From: Rhodocyclaceae bacterium
GTDB lineage: Bacteria; Pseudomonadota; Gammaproteobacteria; Burkholderiales; CAIKXV01
DNA length: 64,000 nt
Reading direction: 5' to 3'
NCBI GenBank assembly: GCA_020248265.1
Contig: JADCHX010000024.1
Coordinates: 174,170-238,169 of the forward strand
The notes under the pieces were generated by a model, which was not told the DNA's origin, did no database searches, and was given only the letters and a program-made list of their open reading frames with translations. The translations under genes were made by a program, and so were the position numbers. Below are positions 10,409-19,899 of the stretch, one piece after another. The number at the start of each line of letters is the position of its first letter. Positions within the stretch are counted from its first letter, which is position 1.

Positions 10409-10956
10409 CAGAAGCGGTAGGTGAACTCGACCATGTGGAAATCCGCTCCGATGGTGTGCGACCCGTATGCGCCTGCGTCGGAGTAGTGCTGGAACCGGTA
10501 GCCGATGCCGGTTCGCCGGTAGAGCGGCGCGGAAACCCCGAACGTCAGGGCGCCCTGCAGGGCCCCTCCGAAGTCCTGGTTGGCGAAGCGGTGCTCGCTG
10601 ATCAAGGCCAGCCCCGCACCCAGGTCGATCGTGAAGCGGCCGTCCTGGCTGCCGAACGCGAGCATGGGTATCGCGGACACGACAAGCGCCGTCCTGCCCG
10701 CCCCTTGGATGAGGCCCGCACTTGCGATGACACGGGTGCCGACACCCCAGCCCGAGGCGTGATAACGCTGCCAGGGCAGCCGGACCGTCGCCACCAGGTC
10801 ATACGCGTTGAACGATTCTGGCGCCACCTGCCCGAGCACCCGCTTCTCGCCCACCCGGGCCCTTACACCGGCATTGAGCAGGTCGAAACCGGCTGCAGCG
10901 GTGGGGCACGGAAGCAGCGTGGATGCGACGATGATCGCGATACCGAGTCGATACAT
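10408..10956 (-). CDS. pagL: Acyloxyacyl hydrolase, PagL-like lipid A deacylase
   Basis: A 182-residue outer-membrane protein. It has an N-terminal signal peptide (about residues 1-22, ending PTAAA), followed by alternating hydrophobic strands of an 8-stranded barrel and a C-terminal Phe (FTYRF). The catalytic pair of the PagL family is seen in GYRFQHYSDAG, where His and Ser are two residues apart. It would remove the 3-O acyl chain of lipid A at the outer membrane. ATG at 10956 is chosen because it puts the signal peptide at the N-terminus; the longer reading from 11007 has none. Confidence 0.8.
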   Translation of the reverse strand: MYRLGIAIIVASTLLPCPTAAAGFDLLNAGVRARVGEKRVLGQVAPESFNAYDLVATVRLPWQRYHASGWGVGTRVIASAGLIQGAGRTALVVSAIPMLAFGSQDGRFTIDLGAGLALISEHRFANQDFGGALQGALTFGVSAPLYRRTGIGYRFQHYSDAGAYGSHTIGADFHMVEFTYRF

Positions 10957-11031
10957 GCGGGAGGCAACCCCTGTCGTGCAAGGGAAACATTCGTCGCGTG
11001 CACGCAAGCGCGGGCGCTTCGAGGCCGTGCC

Positions 11032-11265
11032 TCAGGTTGTCCGGATTGCCATGCATCGAATCCGAACAGACAAGCGCTGCCCAGGAAAGTTCCGCGTCGA
11101 CCGGCCGCCGGACCTGGCGGCCGAGGCGCCCTGCCCGAGCGCAGCGCGCAGCGCACCGACCTGGTCGACGCCGGAGATCGCGGCGAGGGCCTGGGCACGC
11201 GCAGGCGCGGGCAGGCAAAGCAGCGCAGCGGAGGCCAGCAGCAGGCCGGACAGGTCCCTTCGCAT
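11032..11265 (-). pseudogene. Truncated DUF4197-like secreted protein
   Basis: A 77-residue reading frame with a clear signal peptide (residues 1-24, ending PARAQ). It is followed by ISGVDQVGALRAALGQGASA, which resembles the start of DUF4197 periplasmic proteins (normally over 200 residues). NFPGQRLSVRI may correspond to the family's GFLGNP-VRI region, after which the frame ends. I read it as a truncated remnant; a short functional secreted peptide cannot be excluded. Confidence 0.4.
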
Positions 11266-11273
11266 CGTCGGGC

Positions 11274-11291
11274 AACCACTTTCGAGTGGTT
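11274..11291 (-). terminator. Stem-loop downstream of lipA
   Basis: AACCACT and AGTGGTT form a 7-bp stem around a 4-base loop, 72 bp downstream of the lipA stop codon on the minus strand. There is no long T tract, so termination may be partial and read-through into the small gene at 11265 is possible. Confidence 0.45.
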
Positions 11292-11362
11292 TCCGGGTGA
11301 ACCGGTCAGCGTTTTCGATGTCGTGTACGCAGGTTCTGTTCGTGTTGCAGCCGTGTTCAGTG

Positions 11363-12364
11363 TCAGGCGCTGGCCGGGGCAGCCAAACCGATCTCCGACA
11401 CGACGACGCCCGCGTCGTGGGCCTGCTGGTCGGCGTGGTAGCTCGAGCGCACCATCGGCCCGCAGGCTGCGTGGGCGAAGCCCATCTTCATCGCCTCGGC
11501 CTCGTACATCGCGAAGGTGTCCGGATGCACGAAGCGGGTCACCGGCAGGTGGTGCCCGGACGGCTGCAGGTACTGGCCGACCGTGAGCATGTCGACATCG
11601 TGTGCACGCATCTCGCGCATCACGTCGAGGATCTCCTCGTCGGTCTCCCCGAGTCCGACCATCAGGCCCGACTTGGTCGGCACCGTCGGGTGGCGTGCCT
11701 TGAATTCCTTCAGCAGCAGCAGCGAGTTGGCAAAGTCCGCGCCTGGCCGTGCAGCCTTGTACAGCCGGGGCACGGTTTCCATGTTGTGGTTCATCACGTC
11801 CGGCGGGCCAGCGTCGAGTATGGCCAGTGCACGGTCGCGGCGGCCGCGGAAATCGGGCACCAGCACCTCGATCGTCGTCGCAGGGGACAGCGCGCGCACC
11901 GACCGGATGCAATCGACGAAATGCTGTGCGCCACCGTCGCGCAGGTCGTCGCGGTCGACGCTGGTGATCACCACGTAGCGCAGCCGGAGCGCTGCGATGG
12001 TCTCGCCGAGGTGGCGCGGTTCGTCAGGATCGGGGGGTTGCGGGCGGCCATGGCCTACGTCGCAGAACGGACAGCGCCTGGTGCACAGGTCGCCCAGGAT
12101 CATGAACGTGGCGGTGCCCTTGCCGAAGCACTCGCCGATGTTCGGACACGACGCTTCCTCGCACACCGTGTGCAGTTTCTGCTCGCGCAGGATCTTCTTG
12201 ATCTCGTAGAAGCGCGAATCCGGGTGCGGAGCCTTCACCCGGATCCAGTCGGGCTTCTTGAGCGCGACACCGACCGGCACGATCGGGATCGGATTGCGCG
12301 AGGTCTTGGCCTGCGCTTTCTGCTTCTCGCCTGCGGCGGGCGAGGGAACCGGAGCTGTATTCAT
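11363..12364 (-). CDS. lipA: Lipoyl synthase
   Basis: A 333-residue radical-SAM enzyme that inserts two sulfur atoms into protein-bound octanoyl groups. Both iron-sulfur clusters can be seen: the auxiliary cluster in [12 protein letters not shown] (Cx4Cx5C) and the radical-SAM cluster in CTRRCPFC (Cx3Cx2C). The N-terminal 30 residues are a variable Ala/Lys-rich extension. The start codon overlaps the lipB stop by four bases (ATGA), giving translational coupling, and the pair completes lipoylation of 2-oxoacid dehydrogenases. Confidence 0.98.
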   Translation of the reverse strand: MNTAPVPSPAAGEKQKAQAKTSRNPIPIVPVGVALKKPDWIRVKAPHPDSRFYEIKKILREQKLHTVCEEASCPNIGECFGKGTATFMILGDLCTRRCPFCDVGHGRPQPPDPDEPRHLGETIAALRLRYVVITSVDRDDLRDGGAQHFVDCIRSVRALSPATTIEVLVPDFRGRRDRALAILDAGPPDVMNHNMETVPRLYKAARPGADFANSLLLLKEFKARHPTVPTKSGLMVGLGETDEEILDVMREMRAHDVDMLTVGQYLQPSGHHLPVTRFVHPDTFAMYEAEAMKMGFAHAACGPMVRSSYHADQQAHDAGVVVSEIGLAAPASA

Positions 12365-13044
12365 TCTGGAACGATCGGGAATCGGGCTTGCAGGCTGGCG
12401 ATGAACAGGGTGGCCAGGCGGTCGGCCATTTCACCGGTGGATGCGTCGATCCCGAGCGCACGAGCCTGCGTGACCGCAAGGCCGGGATAGCCGCACGGGT
12501 CTATTGCGTCAAAAGGGGACAGATCCATGTCGACGTTGAATGCAAGCCCGTGATAGCTCGCGCCACGCCGGACCTTCAGACCGAGGGCGGAAATCTTCGC
12601 CGCGCCGACATAGACACCGGGTGCGTCCACCCTGCCGTGCGCTTCGATTCCCCACACGCCAAGGCAGTCTATCACGGCCTGTTCCAGCATCCGGACGAGC
12701 TGCCGCACGCCGAGCCGCCGGCGCTTCAGGTCGAGCAGCACATACATCACGGCCTGCCCGGGTCCGTGGTATGTGACCTGCCCGCCACGGTCGGCGTGGA
12801 CGATCTCGATCGCGCCTTCCGCGGCGGCCGGATGCAGGTGCCCGGCCCGCCCGGCGAGGCCCAGCGTATAGACGGGCGGGTGCTCGGTGAGCCACAGCTC
12901 GTCGCGGGTCCCCGCGCCACGCTGGTCCGTGAAGGCCTGCATCGCACCCCAGGTCTCGCGGTAGGCGGTCGTTCCCAGGTGGCGCACGATGGGTTCGTCG
13001 ACGCCCGGAAGGCGGTCGCAGGCGTCGGAATTCGACAGATTCAT
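12361..13044 (-). CDS. lipB: Octanoyl-ACP:protein N-octanoyltransferase
   Basis: A 227-residue transferase moving octanoate from acyl carrier protein to lipoyl domains. The family motif [11 protein letters not shown] is present, and the catalytic dyad residues are seen as Lys in [13 protein letters not shown] and Cys in IDPCGYPG. It overlaps lipA by four bases. In related genomes DUF493 directly precedes lipB; here two other genes separate them. Confidence 0.97.
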   Translation of the reverse strand: MNLSNSDACDRLPGVDEPIVRHLGTTAYRETWGAMQAFTDQRGAGTRDELWLTEHPPVYTLGLAGRAGHLHPAAAEGAIEIVHADRGGQVTYHGPGQAVMYVLLDLKRRRLGVRQLVRMLEQAVIDCLGVWGIEAHGRVDAPGVYVGAAKISALGLKVRRGASYHGLAFNVDMDLSPFDAIDPCGYPGLAVTQARALGIDASTGEMADRLATLFIASLQARFPIVPE

Positions 13045-13111
13045 GGGCCGATTGTAGGCGTGCAGTGCCGGTTCGCTGTGCGGGCGAACCGGCTTGCGTC
13101 ACAATTGCCCG

Positions 13112-13546
13112 ATGTCATCCACCCACGTCCGTCTCCGCGCGCTGGTCGCCGCCACCCTCGCGGTCGTGCTGTGCACCGGGGCGGCCAGATCGGCGAGCAT
13201 GCTGCCTTCCTGCCCTGACAGTCCCAACTGCGTATCGTCCCGGGCGGCACGACCGTCGCAACAGATCGCCCCGTTCGCATTCACCGGCCCGGCCGAAGCG
13301 GCGCAGGGCAGGCTGCTGCGGATCATCGAACAGGACCGCAACGCAACCGTGGTCGATGCGCGCCAGGGCTGGATCGCCGTCGAGTTCCGCTCGCGCGTGT
13401 TCGGCTTCATCGACGACCTGCGGTTCGAACTCGATCCGGCAGCTGGCGTGTTCCAGGTGCAATCCGCCTCGCGTCTGGGTTACTGGGACCTCGGCGTGAA
13501 CCGGCGCAGGGTCGAGGCACTGCGGGCGAAGTTCAACGCCGGCTGA
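13112..13546 (+). CDS. DUF1499 family secreted protein
   Basis: A 144-residue protein with a signal peptide (about residues 1-27). SCPDSPNCVSS at the mature N-terminus and the later EFRSRVFGFIDDLRFELD are the signatures of DUF1499. The function of the family is not known. It is on the opposite strand to its neighbours, facing the SET-domain gene and sharing a 67-bp divergent region with lipB, so it looks like an insertion into the dat-lip cluster. A TTG start 18 bases upstream is possible. Confidence 0.8.
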   Translation: MSSTHVRLRALVAATLAVVLCTGAARSASMLPSCPDSPNCVSSRAARPSQQIAPFAFTGPAEAAQGRLLRIIEQDRNATVVDARQGWIAVEFRSRVFGFIDDLRFELDPAAGVFQVQSASRLGYWDLGVNRRRVEALRAKFNAG

Positions 13547-13606
13547 CCGGCCGGCACTGGCCGGTCAGCACAGGTGAGTCGGAACAGGCAAGTCCGCGCA
13601 AGTGAG

Positions 13607-14233
13607 TCAGCGCTTCTTCCCGAGCAGCGTGCCGCGGCAGTTCTTCGATCCGCAGCGGCAGCCCCAGCGGCGCTTCTCGGCCGGGGTATGCGGCGTCTCG
13701 AGGGTGATGTTGTAGTCGTAATTCAGCTCTTCGCCGGCCTTGATGTTACGCAGCGACTCGATCCAGATCCGGCCATCGACGATGTCGGATTCGCAGTTCG
13801 GGTTGCAGGAGTGGTTGATCCAGCGGGCGCTGTTGGCGTCCTTGTTGCCGTCGAGCACGTACTTGTCGTCGAGCGTGAACAGGAAGGTGTGCGACGGCTT
13901 GCTGTCGTCGTCGGCATACCAGCGGTCCGCCTGCGCCCAGGTGATCTTGCGTGCCTTGTACTCGATCACGCGCTCCCCCTTCGGGATGTCCACCGTCGCG
14001 AAGACACCGCGGCCATGGATCGGCGATCGGCGGACGACGGTCCTGCGCGGCGGGGTGGCGACCCCGGGGGTCTTCCTGGGGGCGGCCTTCTTGGGAGCGA
14101 TCTTCTTGGGAGCGACCTTCTTCGGAGCGACCTTCTTCGGAGCGACCTTCTTCGGAGCAGCCTTCTTCGGAGCAGCCTTCTTTGCAGCCGATTTCTTCGC
14201 AGGGGTCTGCGTGCGCTTCTTTGCGTTGGCCAT
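13607..14233 (-). CDS. SET-domain protein-lysine methyltransferase with H1-like tail
   Basis: A 208-residue protein in three parts. Residues 1-54 are a Lys/Ala/Pro tail with seven tandem pentapeptides of the form (A/V/I)APKK, like the tails of bacterial histone-H1-like proteins. Residues about 64-185 are a SET domain, with RSPIHGRGVFA, the pseudoknot motif RWINHSCNPNCE and ELNYDYN. Residues 191-204 are a post-SET zinc site (CRCGSKNCRG) completed by a Cys of the core. This layout predicts S-adenosylmethionine-dependent methylation of lysines, with the basic tail holding the enzyme on DNA or acting as its own substrate. The target is unknown; H1-like proteins and ribosomal proteins are candidates. 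It sits between DUF493 and lipB. Confidence 0.88.
   Translation of the reverse strand: MANAKKRTQTPAKKSAAKKAAPKKAAPKKVAPKKVAPKKVAPKKIAPKKAAPRKTPGVATPPRRTVVRRSPIHGRGVFATVDIPKGERVIEYKARKITWAQADRWYADDDSKPSHTFLFTLDDKYVLDGNKDANSARWINHSCNPNCESDIVDGRIWIESLRNIKAGEELNYDYNITLETPHTPAEKRRWGCRCGSKNCRGTLLGKKR
14072..14176 (-). repeat. Seven tandem 15-bp coding repeats ((A/V/I)APKK)
   Basis: Seven near-identical 15-bp units encode residues 20-54 of the SET protein. Unit number is likely to vary between strains by slippage, changing the length and charge of the DNA-binding tail. Confidence 0.8.
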
Positions 14234-14288
14234 GCGGGGTCCTCCAGGGAACGCGGAAAACGGGAATGACGAGCCGGGCAGTGTCGAG

Positions 14289-14606
14289 CTACAGGACCAT
14301 CACCACCATCGGGTGATCGCAGAGATCCTTGTACAGCGCGTCGAGCTGCTCGCGCGACGTGGCGGTGACGGTAGCCGTCAGGCTGGTGTATTTCCCCTCG
14401 CGGCTGCTGCGCATCTCGACCGTCGCCGGGTCGAAGTCCGGGTCATGCCGCTGCACGACCGCGACCACCGCCGGCGCGAACCCGGGCGCCGCCGGACCCA
14501 TCACCTTGACCGGGAAAGGTGACGGATAGACGATGAGCGAGTCGGTCGGCGCCCCGGGATGCGGCACGGCGCCCCGCTCGTCACCGGACCTGCCGTTCAC
14601 CGCCAC
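14289..14606 (-). CDS. DUF493 (YbeD/UPF0250) family protein
   Basis: A 105-residue protein of the small ferredoxin-like-fold family DUF493. The core reads SLIVYPSPFPVKVMG and later SREGKYTSLTATVTATSREQ, which match the family. The start codon is GTG at 14606 and could lie further inside, since the first 20 residues are not conserved. It follows dat and in related genomes precedes lipB; a regulatory role near lipoate synthesis is presumed but unproven. Confidence 0.85.
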   Translation of the reverse strand: MAVNGRSGDERGAVPHPGAPTDSLIVYPSPFPVKVMGPAAPGFAPAVVAVVQRHDPDFDPATVEMRSSREGKYTSLTATVTATSREQLDALYKDLCDHPMVVMVL

Positions 14607-14646
14607 GGGGCGTGCACCCAGAAACCGGCCTGCCAGGCGCGCGCGG

Positions 14647-15495
14647 TCAGCAACCTGTCACCTCGCGCTTGAACACCTGGTAGTGCGCGTGCATCTGCTT
14701 CCAGACCGGGCCGGGCTTGCCAGTGCCCACGGGCTTGTCATCGAGTGTCGTGATCGCGAGTACTTCCTTCGTGGCCGAGGTGACCCAGATCTCGTCGGCG
14801 GCATGCAACTCGGCCTCGGTGATCGGGCGCAGCTGGTGCGGCATGCCATGCTTCTGCGCGAGCTCGATGGTGACGTCGAACGTGGTGCCGGGCAGCAGCA
14901 GGTTGCTCTTCGGGGGCGAGAAGATGGTGCCGTCCTTCACGATCAGCACGTTGCTGGACGAAGCCTCGGTAAGCATGCCGTCGCGGATCAGGATGGTCTC
15001 GACCGCGCCGACCTCGGCCGATTTCTGCCGGGCCAGGACGTTGCCCAGCAGCGCCGTTGACTTGATGTCGTTGTTGTACCAGCGGTCGTCGCTGGCGGTG
15101 ATCGCGGCCGCGCCGTCGGTATGCCACTCGACCGGCGGCTTGCGCATCGGGTTGCTCATCATGAAGACAGTCGGCTTCGCATCCTTGGGGAACGCATGGT
15201 CGCGCGGCGCGACCCCACGCGTGACCTGGATGTACAGCCCCTGGTCGGGGTGCGGCGAGCGTTCGATCATCTCGTTGCACAACGCTTCCCAGCGCTCGAT
15301 CGAGTGCGGGTTCTGAAGCCCGATCTTGTCCATGCTCCGCTGCATGCGCTGCAGGTGTTCCATCATCCTGAAGGGCTTCTTCGAATAGACCGGGATCACC
15401 TCGTAGACCCCGTCGCCGAAGATGAAGCCGCGGTCGAGCGGCGAGATCTTCGCCTCTTCGATCGGAAGGAACTCGCCATTCAGGTGAACGATCAT
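14647..15495 (-). CDS. dat: D-amino acid aminotransferase (class IV)
   Basis: A 282-residue PLP enzyme of fold type IV. ISPLDRGFIFGDGVYEVIP is the N-terminal signature, and the Schiff-base lysine is expected in NNDIKSTALLGNV. EASSSNVLIVKDG is the phosphate-binding region. It interconverts D-alanine and D-glutamate for peptidoglycan, which agrees with its position directly downstream of the D-Ala-D-Ala carboxypeptidase gene. A branched-chain aminotransferase role is less likely given this context. Confidence 0.9.
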   Translation of the reverse strand: MIVHLNGEFLPIEEAKISPLDRGFIFGDGVYEVIPVYSKKPFRMMEHLQRMQRSMDKIGLQNPHSIERWEALCNEMIERSPHPDQGLYIQVTRGVAPRDHAFPKDAKPTVFMMSNPMRKPPVEWHTDGAAAITASDDRWYNNDIKSTALLGNVLARQKSAEVGAVETILIRDGMLTEASSSNVLIVKDGTIFSPPKSNLLLPGTTFDVTIELAQKHGMPHQLRPITEAELHAADEIWVTSATKEVLAITTLDDKPVGTGKPGPVWKQMHAHYQVFKREVTGC

Positions 15496-15538
15496 CGCTT
15501 TGCCCTCGATATCGGTACGGTAGTCACCGAAGCAGCCG

Positions 15539-16720
15539 TCATTGCTTCAGCATGAGCCGCAGGCTGTCCCACGTACGCCGGAAGATGTTCGCCGCCCGTA
15601 CTTCCTGCAGTGCGACTACTGGATATTCTGCCAGCGGACGGCCATCCAGCGCGAGCTTGAGCGTGCCGACGCGCTGCCCGGCAGCGATCGGCGCAACCAG
15701 CGGCTGCACGCTCTCGAGGTCAGCCTTCACGCGCGACCCGCTGCCGGCCGGCAGGGTGGCGACCAGGTCGGCCTCGAAGCCCGCGTCGACGGTGCGCGAG
15801 GATCCCTTCCAGACCGCGAGCGACGCGACCGGCTGGCGCGCCGCATACAGGCGGAAGTTGTCGAAGAACTGAAAGCCGTAGTTGATCAGCTTCTGGCTCT
15901 CGCTGATGCGCGCGCGCTCGGACGGCGCACCGAGCACCACCGCCACCAGCCGCCGCTCGCCGCGCTTCGCGGAGGTGACCAGGCAGAATCCCGCGGCCTC
16001 GGTGAAGCCGGTCTTCATGCCGTCGACGGAGGGATCGAGCCATAGCAGCCGGTTGCGGTTTGCCTGCTTGATCTTGTTGTAGGTGAAGTCGCGCTGCGAA
16101 TACAGCCCATAGAACTCGGGGAAGTCTCGGATGATCGCCACCGCGAGCCGCGCGAGGTCGGAGGCGCTGCTGTAGTGCTTCGGATCGGGCAGCCCGGTCG
16201 AATTGCGCAGCGACGTGTTCTTCATGCCGAGCCGCTGTGCCTCGCGCGTCATCGCATCGGCGAATGCATCCTCGCCGCCAGCGACCGCCTCGGCCAGCGC
16301 GATGCTGGCGTCGTTGCCCGACTGGATGATCATGCCGCGCATCAGTTCGTCGACGGTGACCGGGATACGCTGCTCGATGAACATGCGCGAGCCCTCGGCC
16401 TTGCGCGCACGGTCGGACACCGGCACCACCAGCGACGGCGTCAGCCGCTTCTGGCGGATCGAGTTGAACGTGAGGTAGGCGGTCATCAGCTTGGTCAGCG
16501 ACGCCGGCTCGAACCGGTCATCGGCCGCCTGCGAGGCCAGTACCTGCCCGGTCGCGAAGTCGACCAGCACGAAGGCCTTCGCGTTGATCGACGGCGGAAC
16601 CGGCACCGGGAGCGCACCTGGCTGCGCGGATGCGAGCGACGCCACGGCACTGCAAAGCAGGAACGCAAGCACGCAGAGAACGCGCTCGGCCGGGCGGTTC
16701 GGAAACATCTCGATCACCAT
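15539..16720 (-). CDS. dacC: D-alanyl-D-alanine carboxypeptidase (PBP5/6 type)
   Basis: A 393-residue low-molecular-mass penicillin-binding protein. It has a signal peptide (about residues 1-32, ending ASLASAQ), the active-site SxxK as SLTK, the SxN motif as SGN and the KTG triad. The C-terminal beta domain ends in an amphipathic helix (TWDSLRLMLKQ) that would anchor it to the inner membrane. It trims the terminal D-Ala from peptidoglycan stem peptides. ATG at 16720 is chosen to place the signal peptide at the start. Confidence 0.95.
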   Translation of the reverse strand: MVIEMFPNRPAERVLCVLAFLLCSAVASLASAQPGALPVPVPPSINAKAFVLVDFATGQVLASQAADDRFEPASLTKLMTAYLTFNSIRQKRLTPSLVVPVSDRARKAEGSRMFIEQRIPVTVDELMRGMIIQSGNDASIALAEAVAGGEDAFADAMTREAQRLGMKNTSLRNSTGLPDPKHYSSASDLARLAVAIIRDFPEFYGLYSQRDFTYNKIKQANRNRLLWLDPSVDGMKTGFTEAAGFCLVTSAKRGERRLVAVVLGAPSERARISESQKLINYGFQFFDNFRLYAARQPVASLAVWKGSSRTVDAGFEADLVATLPAGSGSRVKADLESVQPLVAPIAAGQRVGTLKLALDGRPLAEYPVVALQEVRAANIFRRTWDSLRLMLKQ

Positions 16721-16926
16721 CTGGGGGCCTTCCGGAAAACGATCAAGTATAGCCGAGCGACCGGTGGCTTCCCTTCGATGCTCAACCGCCGGGACACTTG
16801 AAAAAGCAGGGCCTGTGCACATCTACCAGGGGCAGGCGTCGTGCCATCGGAAACCGCAGGCACCGCCCGACCACCGGGAACCGCCCCGGGGGCGACATCC
16901 AACCACTGTCTGATGGAGGCTCCACC

Positions 16927-17361
16927 ATGGCCCAGCTGATCCGCAACGAATCGATCGACGATATCTTCAACAACCTGTTCCAGGGCTTCCTGGTGCGCCC
17001 GGTCGGCGCGACCGGCACTGCACCCACCGGCGCCGCGCGTCCGTTCAGCGTCGAGGTGACCGAGGACGACAAGGCCTACGCGGTGCACGCCGAGCTGCCT
17101 GGCGTCTCGCGCGACGACATCCATGTGACGATCGACGGCAACGATGTCGCGATCAGCGCGGAGGTGCGTAACCAGCGCGAGGCGAACAAGGACGGCCGCG
17201 TGCTGCGCAGCGAGCGCTACTACGGCAAGCTGCACCGCGCGTTCCAGCTGGCCGACGCTATCGACGAGGCCGCGGCCGAGGCGAAGTACGCCGACGGCGT
17301 GCTCGAGCTGCGCCTGCCGAAGAAGGCCGTCACCTCGGTCCGGCGGCTCGAGATCCGCTGA
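16927..17361 (+). CDS. Hsp20/alpha-crystallin small heat-shock protein
   Basis: A 144-residue ATP-independent chaperone. The alpha-crystallin domain spans about residues 40-144: FSVEVTEDDKAYAVHAELPG begins it, SERYYGKLHRAFQLAD is the conserved middle, and AKYADGVLELRLPK contains the G-x-L motif. The C-terminal I-x-I motif is replaced by LEIR. ATG at 16927 has GGAGG nearby (GATGGAGGCTCCACC). It probably responds to heat or misfolding stress; no clear sigma-32 promoter was identified. Confidence 0.93.
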   Translation: MAQLIRNESIDDIFNNLFQGFLVRPVGATGTAPTGAARPFSVEVTEDDKAYAVHAELPGVSRDDIHVTIDGNDVAISAEVRNQREANKDGRVLRSERYYGKLHRAFQLADAIDEAAAEAKYADGVLELRLPKKAVTSVRRLEIR

Positions 17362-17396
17362 GCGGCGCATGCACCATGCGCCTGGCCGGGCCATGA

Positions 17397-18446
<1,050 letters not shown>

Positions 18447-18459
18447 GGGACCGCCGCTG

Positions 18460-19122
18460 ATGGCCCGGGCCCGCACCTGGGTCTTCGACCTCGACAACAC
18501 GCTGCACTACTGCACGCCGCACATCTTCCCGCACATGAACCGGTCGATGACCGAGTACGTGATGCGACACCTCGGACTGGCGGAAGCCGAGGCGAGTGCA
18601 CTGCGGCGCCGCTACTGGCTTCAGTACGGCGCGACGCTGCTCGGGCTGATGAAACACCACGAAACCGACCCGGACCACTTCCTGCACGAGACGCACCAGT
18701 TCCCCGAACTCGACCGGATGGTGATCCGCGAGATGGGACTGCGCGCGCTGCTGCACCGGCTGCCCGGACGAAAGGTGGTGTTCTCGAATTCGCCGGAGCG
18801 CTACTGCCGCGCGGTGCTCGGCGTGCTGGGCATCACCGATCTGTTCGACGGCGTATTCACGATCGAGCACACCGGGTACCGTCCGAAGCCGGACGTGCGC
18901 GGCTTCCGCGAACTGTTCCGGCGCCACCGGATCGACCCCCGGCGCAGCATCATGGTCGAGGATTCTCTCGAAAACCTGTCGACGGCGCGCTCGCTCGGCA
19001 TGCGTACGGTGTACATCGTGCGCCGCAAACCGGGGCTGCTGCGCGTGCGGCGTCCCGCGCATGTCGACCTGATGGTCACCGACCTGCGGGAGATGCGGCG
19101 CTGCCTGCCACAGTTGCGATGA
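18460..19122 (+). CDS. Pyrimidine 5'-nucleotidase, HAD superfamily
   Basis: A 220-residue HAD hydrolase. Motif I is VFDLDNTLHYC, motif II the Ser in VVFSNSPERY, motif III is seen around YRPKPD, and motif IV the acidic residues in IMVEDSLENL. DLDNTLY/H is the signature of the SDT1/pyrimidine-5'-nucleotidase branch. It would dephosphorylate nucleoside monophosphates in the cytoplasm. It lies between argB and slmA, a common arrangement in Burkholderiales. Confidence 0.87.
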   Translation: MARARTWVFDLDNTLHYCTPHIFPHMNRSMTEYVMRHLGLAEAEASALRRRYWLQYGATLLGLMKHHETDPDHFLHETHQFPELDRMVIREMGLRALLHRLPGRKVVFSNSPERYCRAVLGVLGITDLFDGVFTIEHTGYRPKPDVRGFRELFRRHRIDPRRSIMVEDSLENLSTARSLGMRTVYIVRRKPGLLRVRRPAHVDLMVTDLREMRRCLPQLR

Positions 19123-19168
19123 GCGACGGACGCCTCCGGGAATGTGCTGTGCGAGCCTGCATTTTTCC

Positions 19169-19198
19169 CTGACGCCTGCGGCCCAATCCGCCTAGAAT
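19169..19198 (+). promoter_or_regulatory. Candidate sigma-70 promoter of slmA
   Basis: CTGACG (19169-19174) and TAGAAT (19193-19198) are separated by 18 bp. They lie 114 bp before the slmA start codon, in a relatively AT-rich stretch containing ATTTTTCC. Confidence 0.45.
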
Positions 19199-19311
19199 CC
19201 GTTTTTGCAACGAAGCGGGTGCTCACAATCGGTGCCGCCGGGGTTCCCCGGCAACCGGGTCGTTGCCAGCGCCGGACGCCAGACCGGACACCATCCTGTG
19301 GAGGGTTCATC

Positions 19312-19890
19312 ATGCCGCCCCGTACAGGCGAACGCAGGCTGCAGATCCTGCAGACGCTCGCCGAAATGCTCGAAGTCCCGAGCCCGGAAAAGATAACCAC
19401 CGCCTCCCTCGCCGCCCGGCTCGACGTGTCGGAGGCGGCGCTCTACCGCCATTTCGCGAGCAAGGCGCAGATGTTCGAAGGACTGATCGAGTTCATCGAG
19501 CAGACCGTGTTCAGCCTGGTCAACAAGATCGCCAGCGATGAGCCGATCGGGCTGAAGCAGGTGGACGCCATGGTCGCGGTGCTGCTCGCGTTCTCGAAGA
19601 AGAATCCCGGCATGAGCCGGGTACTGATCGGCGAGGCGCTGGTGCACGAGAATACCCGGCTGCAGGCGCGGATCAACCAGATGCACGACCGGATCGAGGC
19701 CACGCTGAAGCAGGCACTGCGGCTGTCGCAGACCCAGGGCGAGTTGCCGGGCGATGCCGACGTGGCGGCCCAGGCCAATGCGATCATGGCCTTCGTGGTC
19801 GGCCGCTGGCACCAGTTCGCCAAGAGCGGCTTCACCCGCGACCCGTCGCAGTTCTGGGCCGAGCAGCGCAAGATCCTGCTGTCGACCTGA
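19312..19890 (+). CDS. slmA: Nucleoid occlusion factor SlmA (TetR family)
   Basis: A 192-residue TetR-type DNA-binding protein. The helix-turn-helix is at about residues 25-50 (KITTASLAARLDVSEAALYR then HFASKAQMFEGLI), exactly as in SlmA. It binds specific chromosomal sites and blocks FtsZ ring assembly over the nucleoid. The start at 19312 is set by GGAGGG 9 bases upstream and by comparison with the family. It ends 9 bp from the convergent moeB gene. Confidence 0.92.
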   Translation: MPPRTGERRLQILQTLAEMLEVPSPEKITTASLAARLDVSEAALYRHFASKAQMFEGLIEFIEQTVFSLVNKIASDEPIGLKQVDAMVAVLLAFSKKNPGMSRVLIGEALVHENTRLQARINQMHDRIEATLKQALRLSQTQGELPGDADVAAQANAIMAFVVGRWHQFAKSGFTRDPSQFWAEQRKILLST

Positions 19891-19899
19891 AGCGCGCCC

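Noticed and set aside
14072..14176. Tandem repeat array resembling a CRISPR
   Set aside because: The units are contiguous 15-bp in-frame codons of the SET protein, without spacers.
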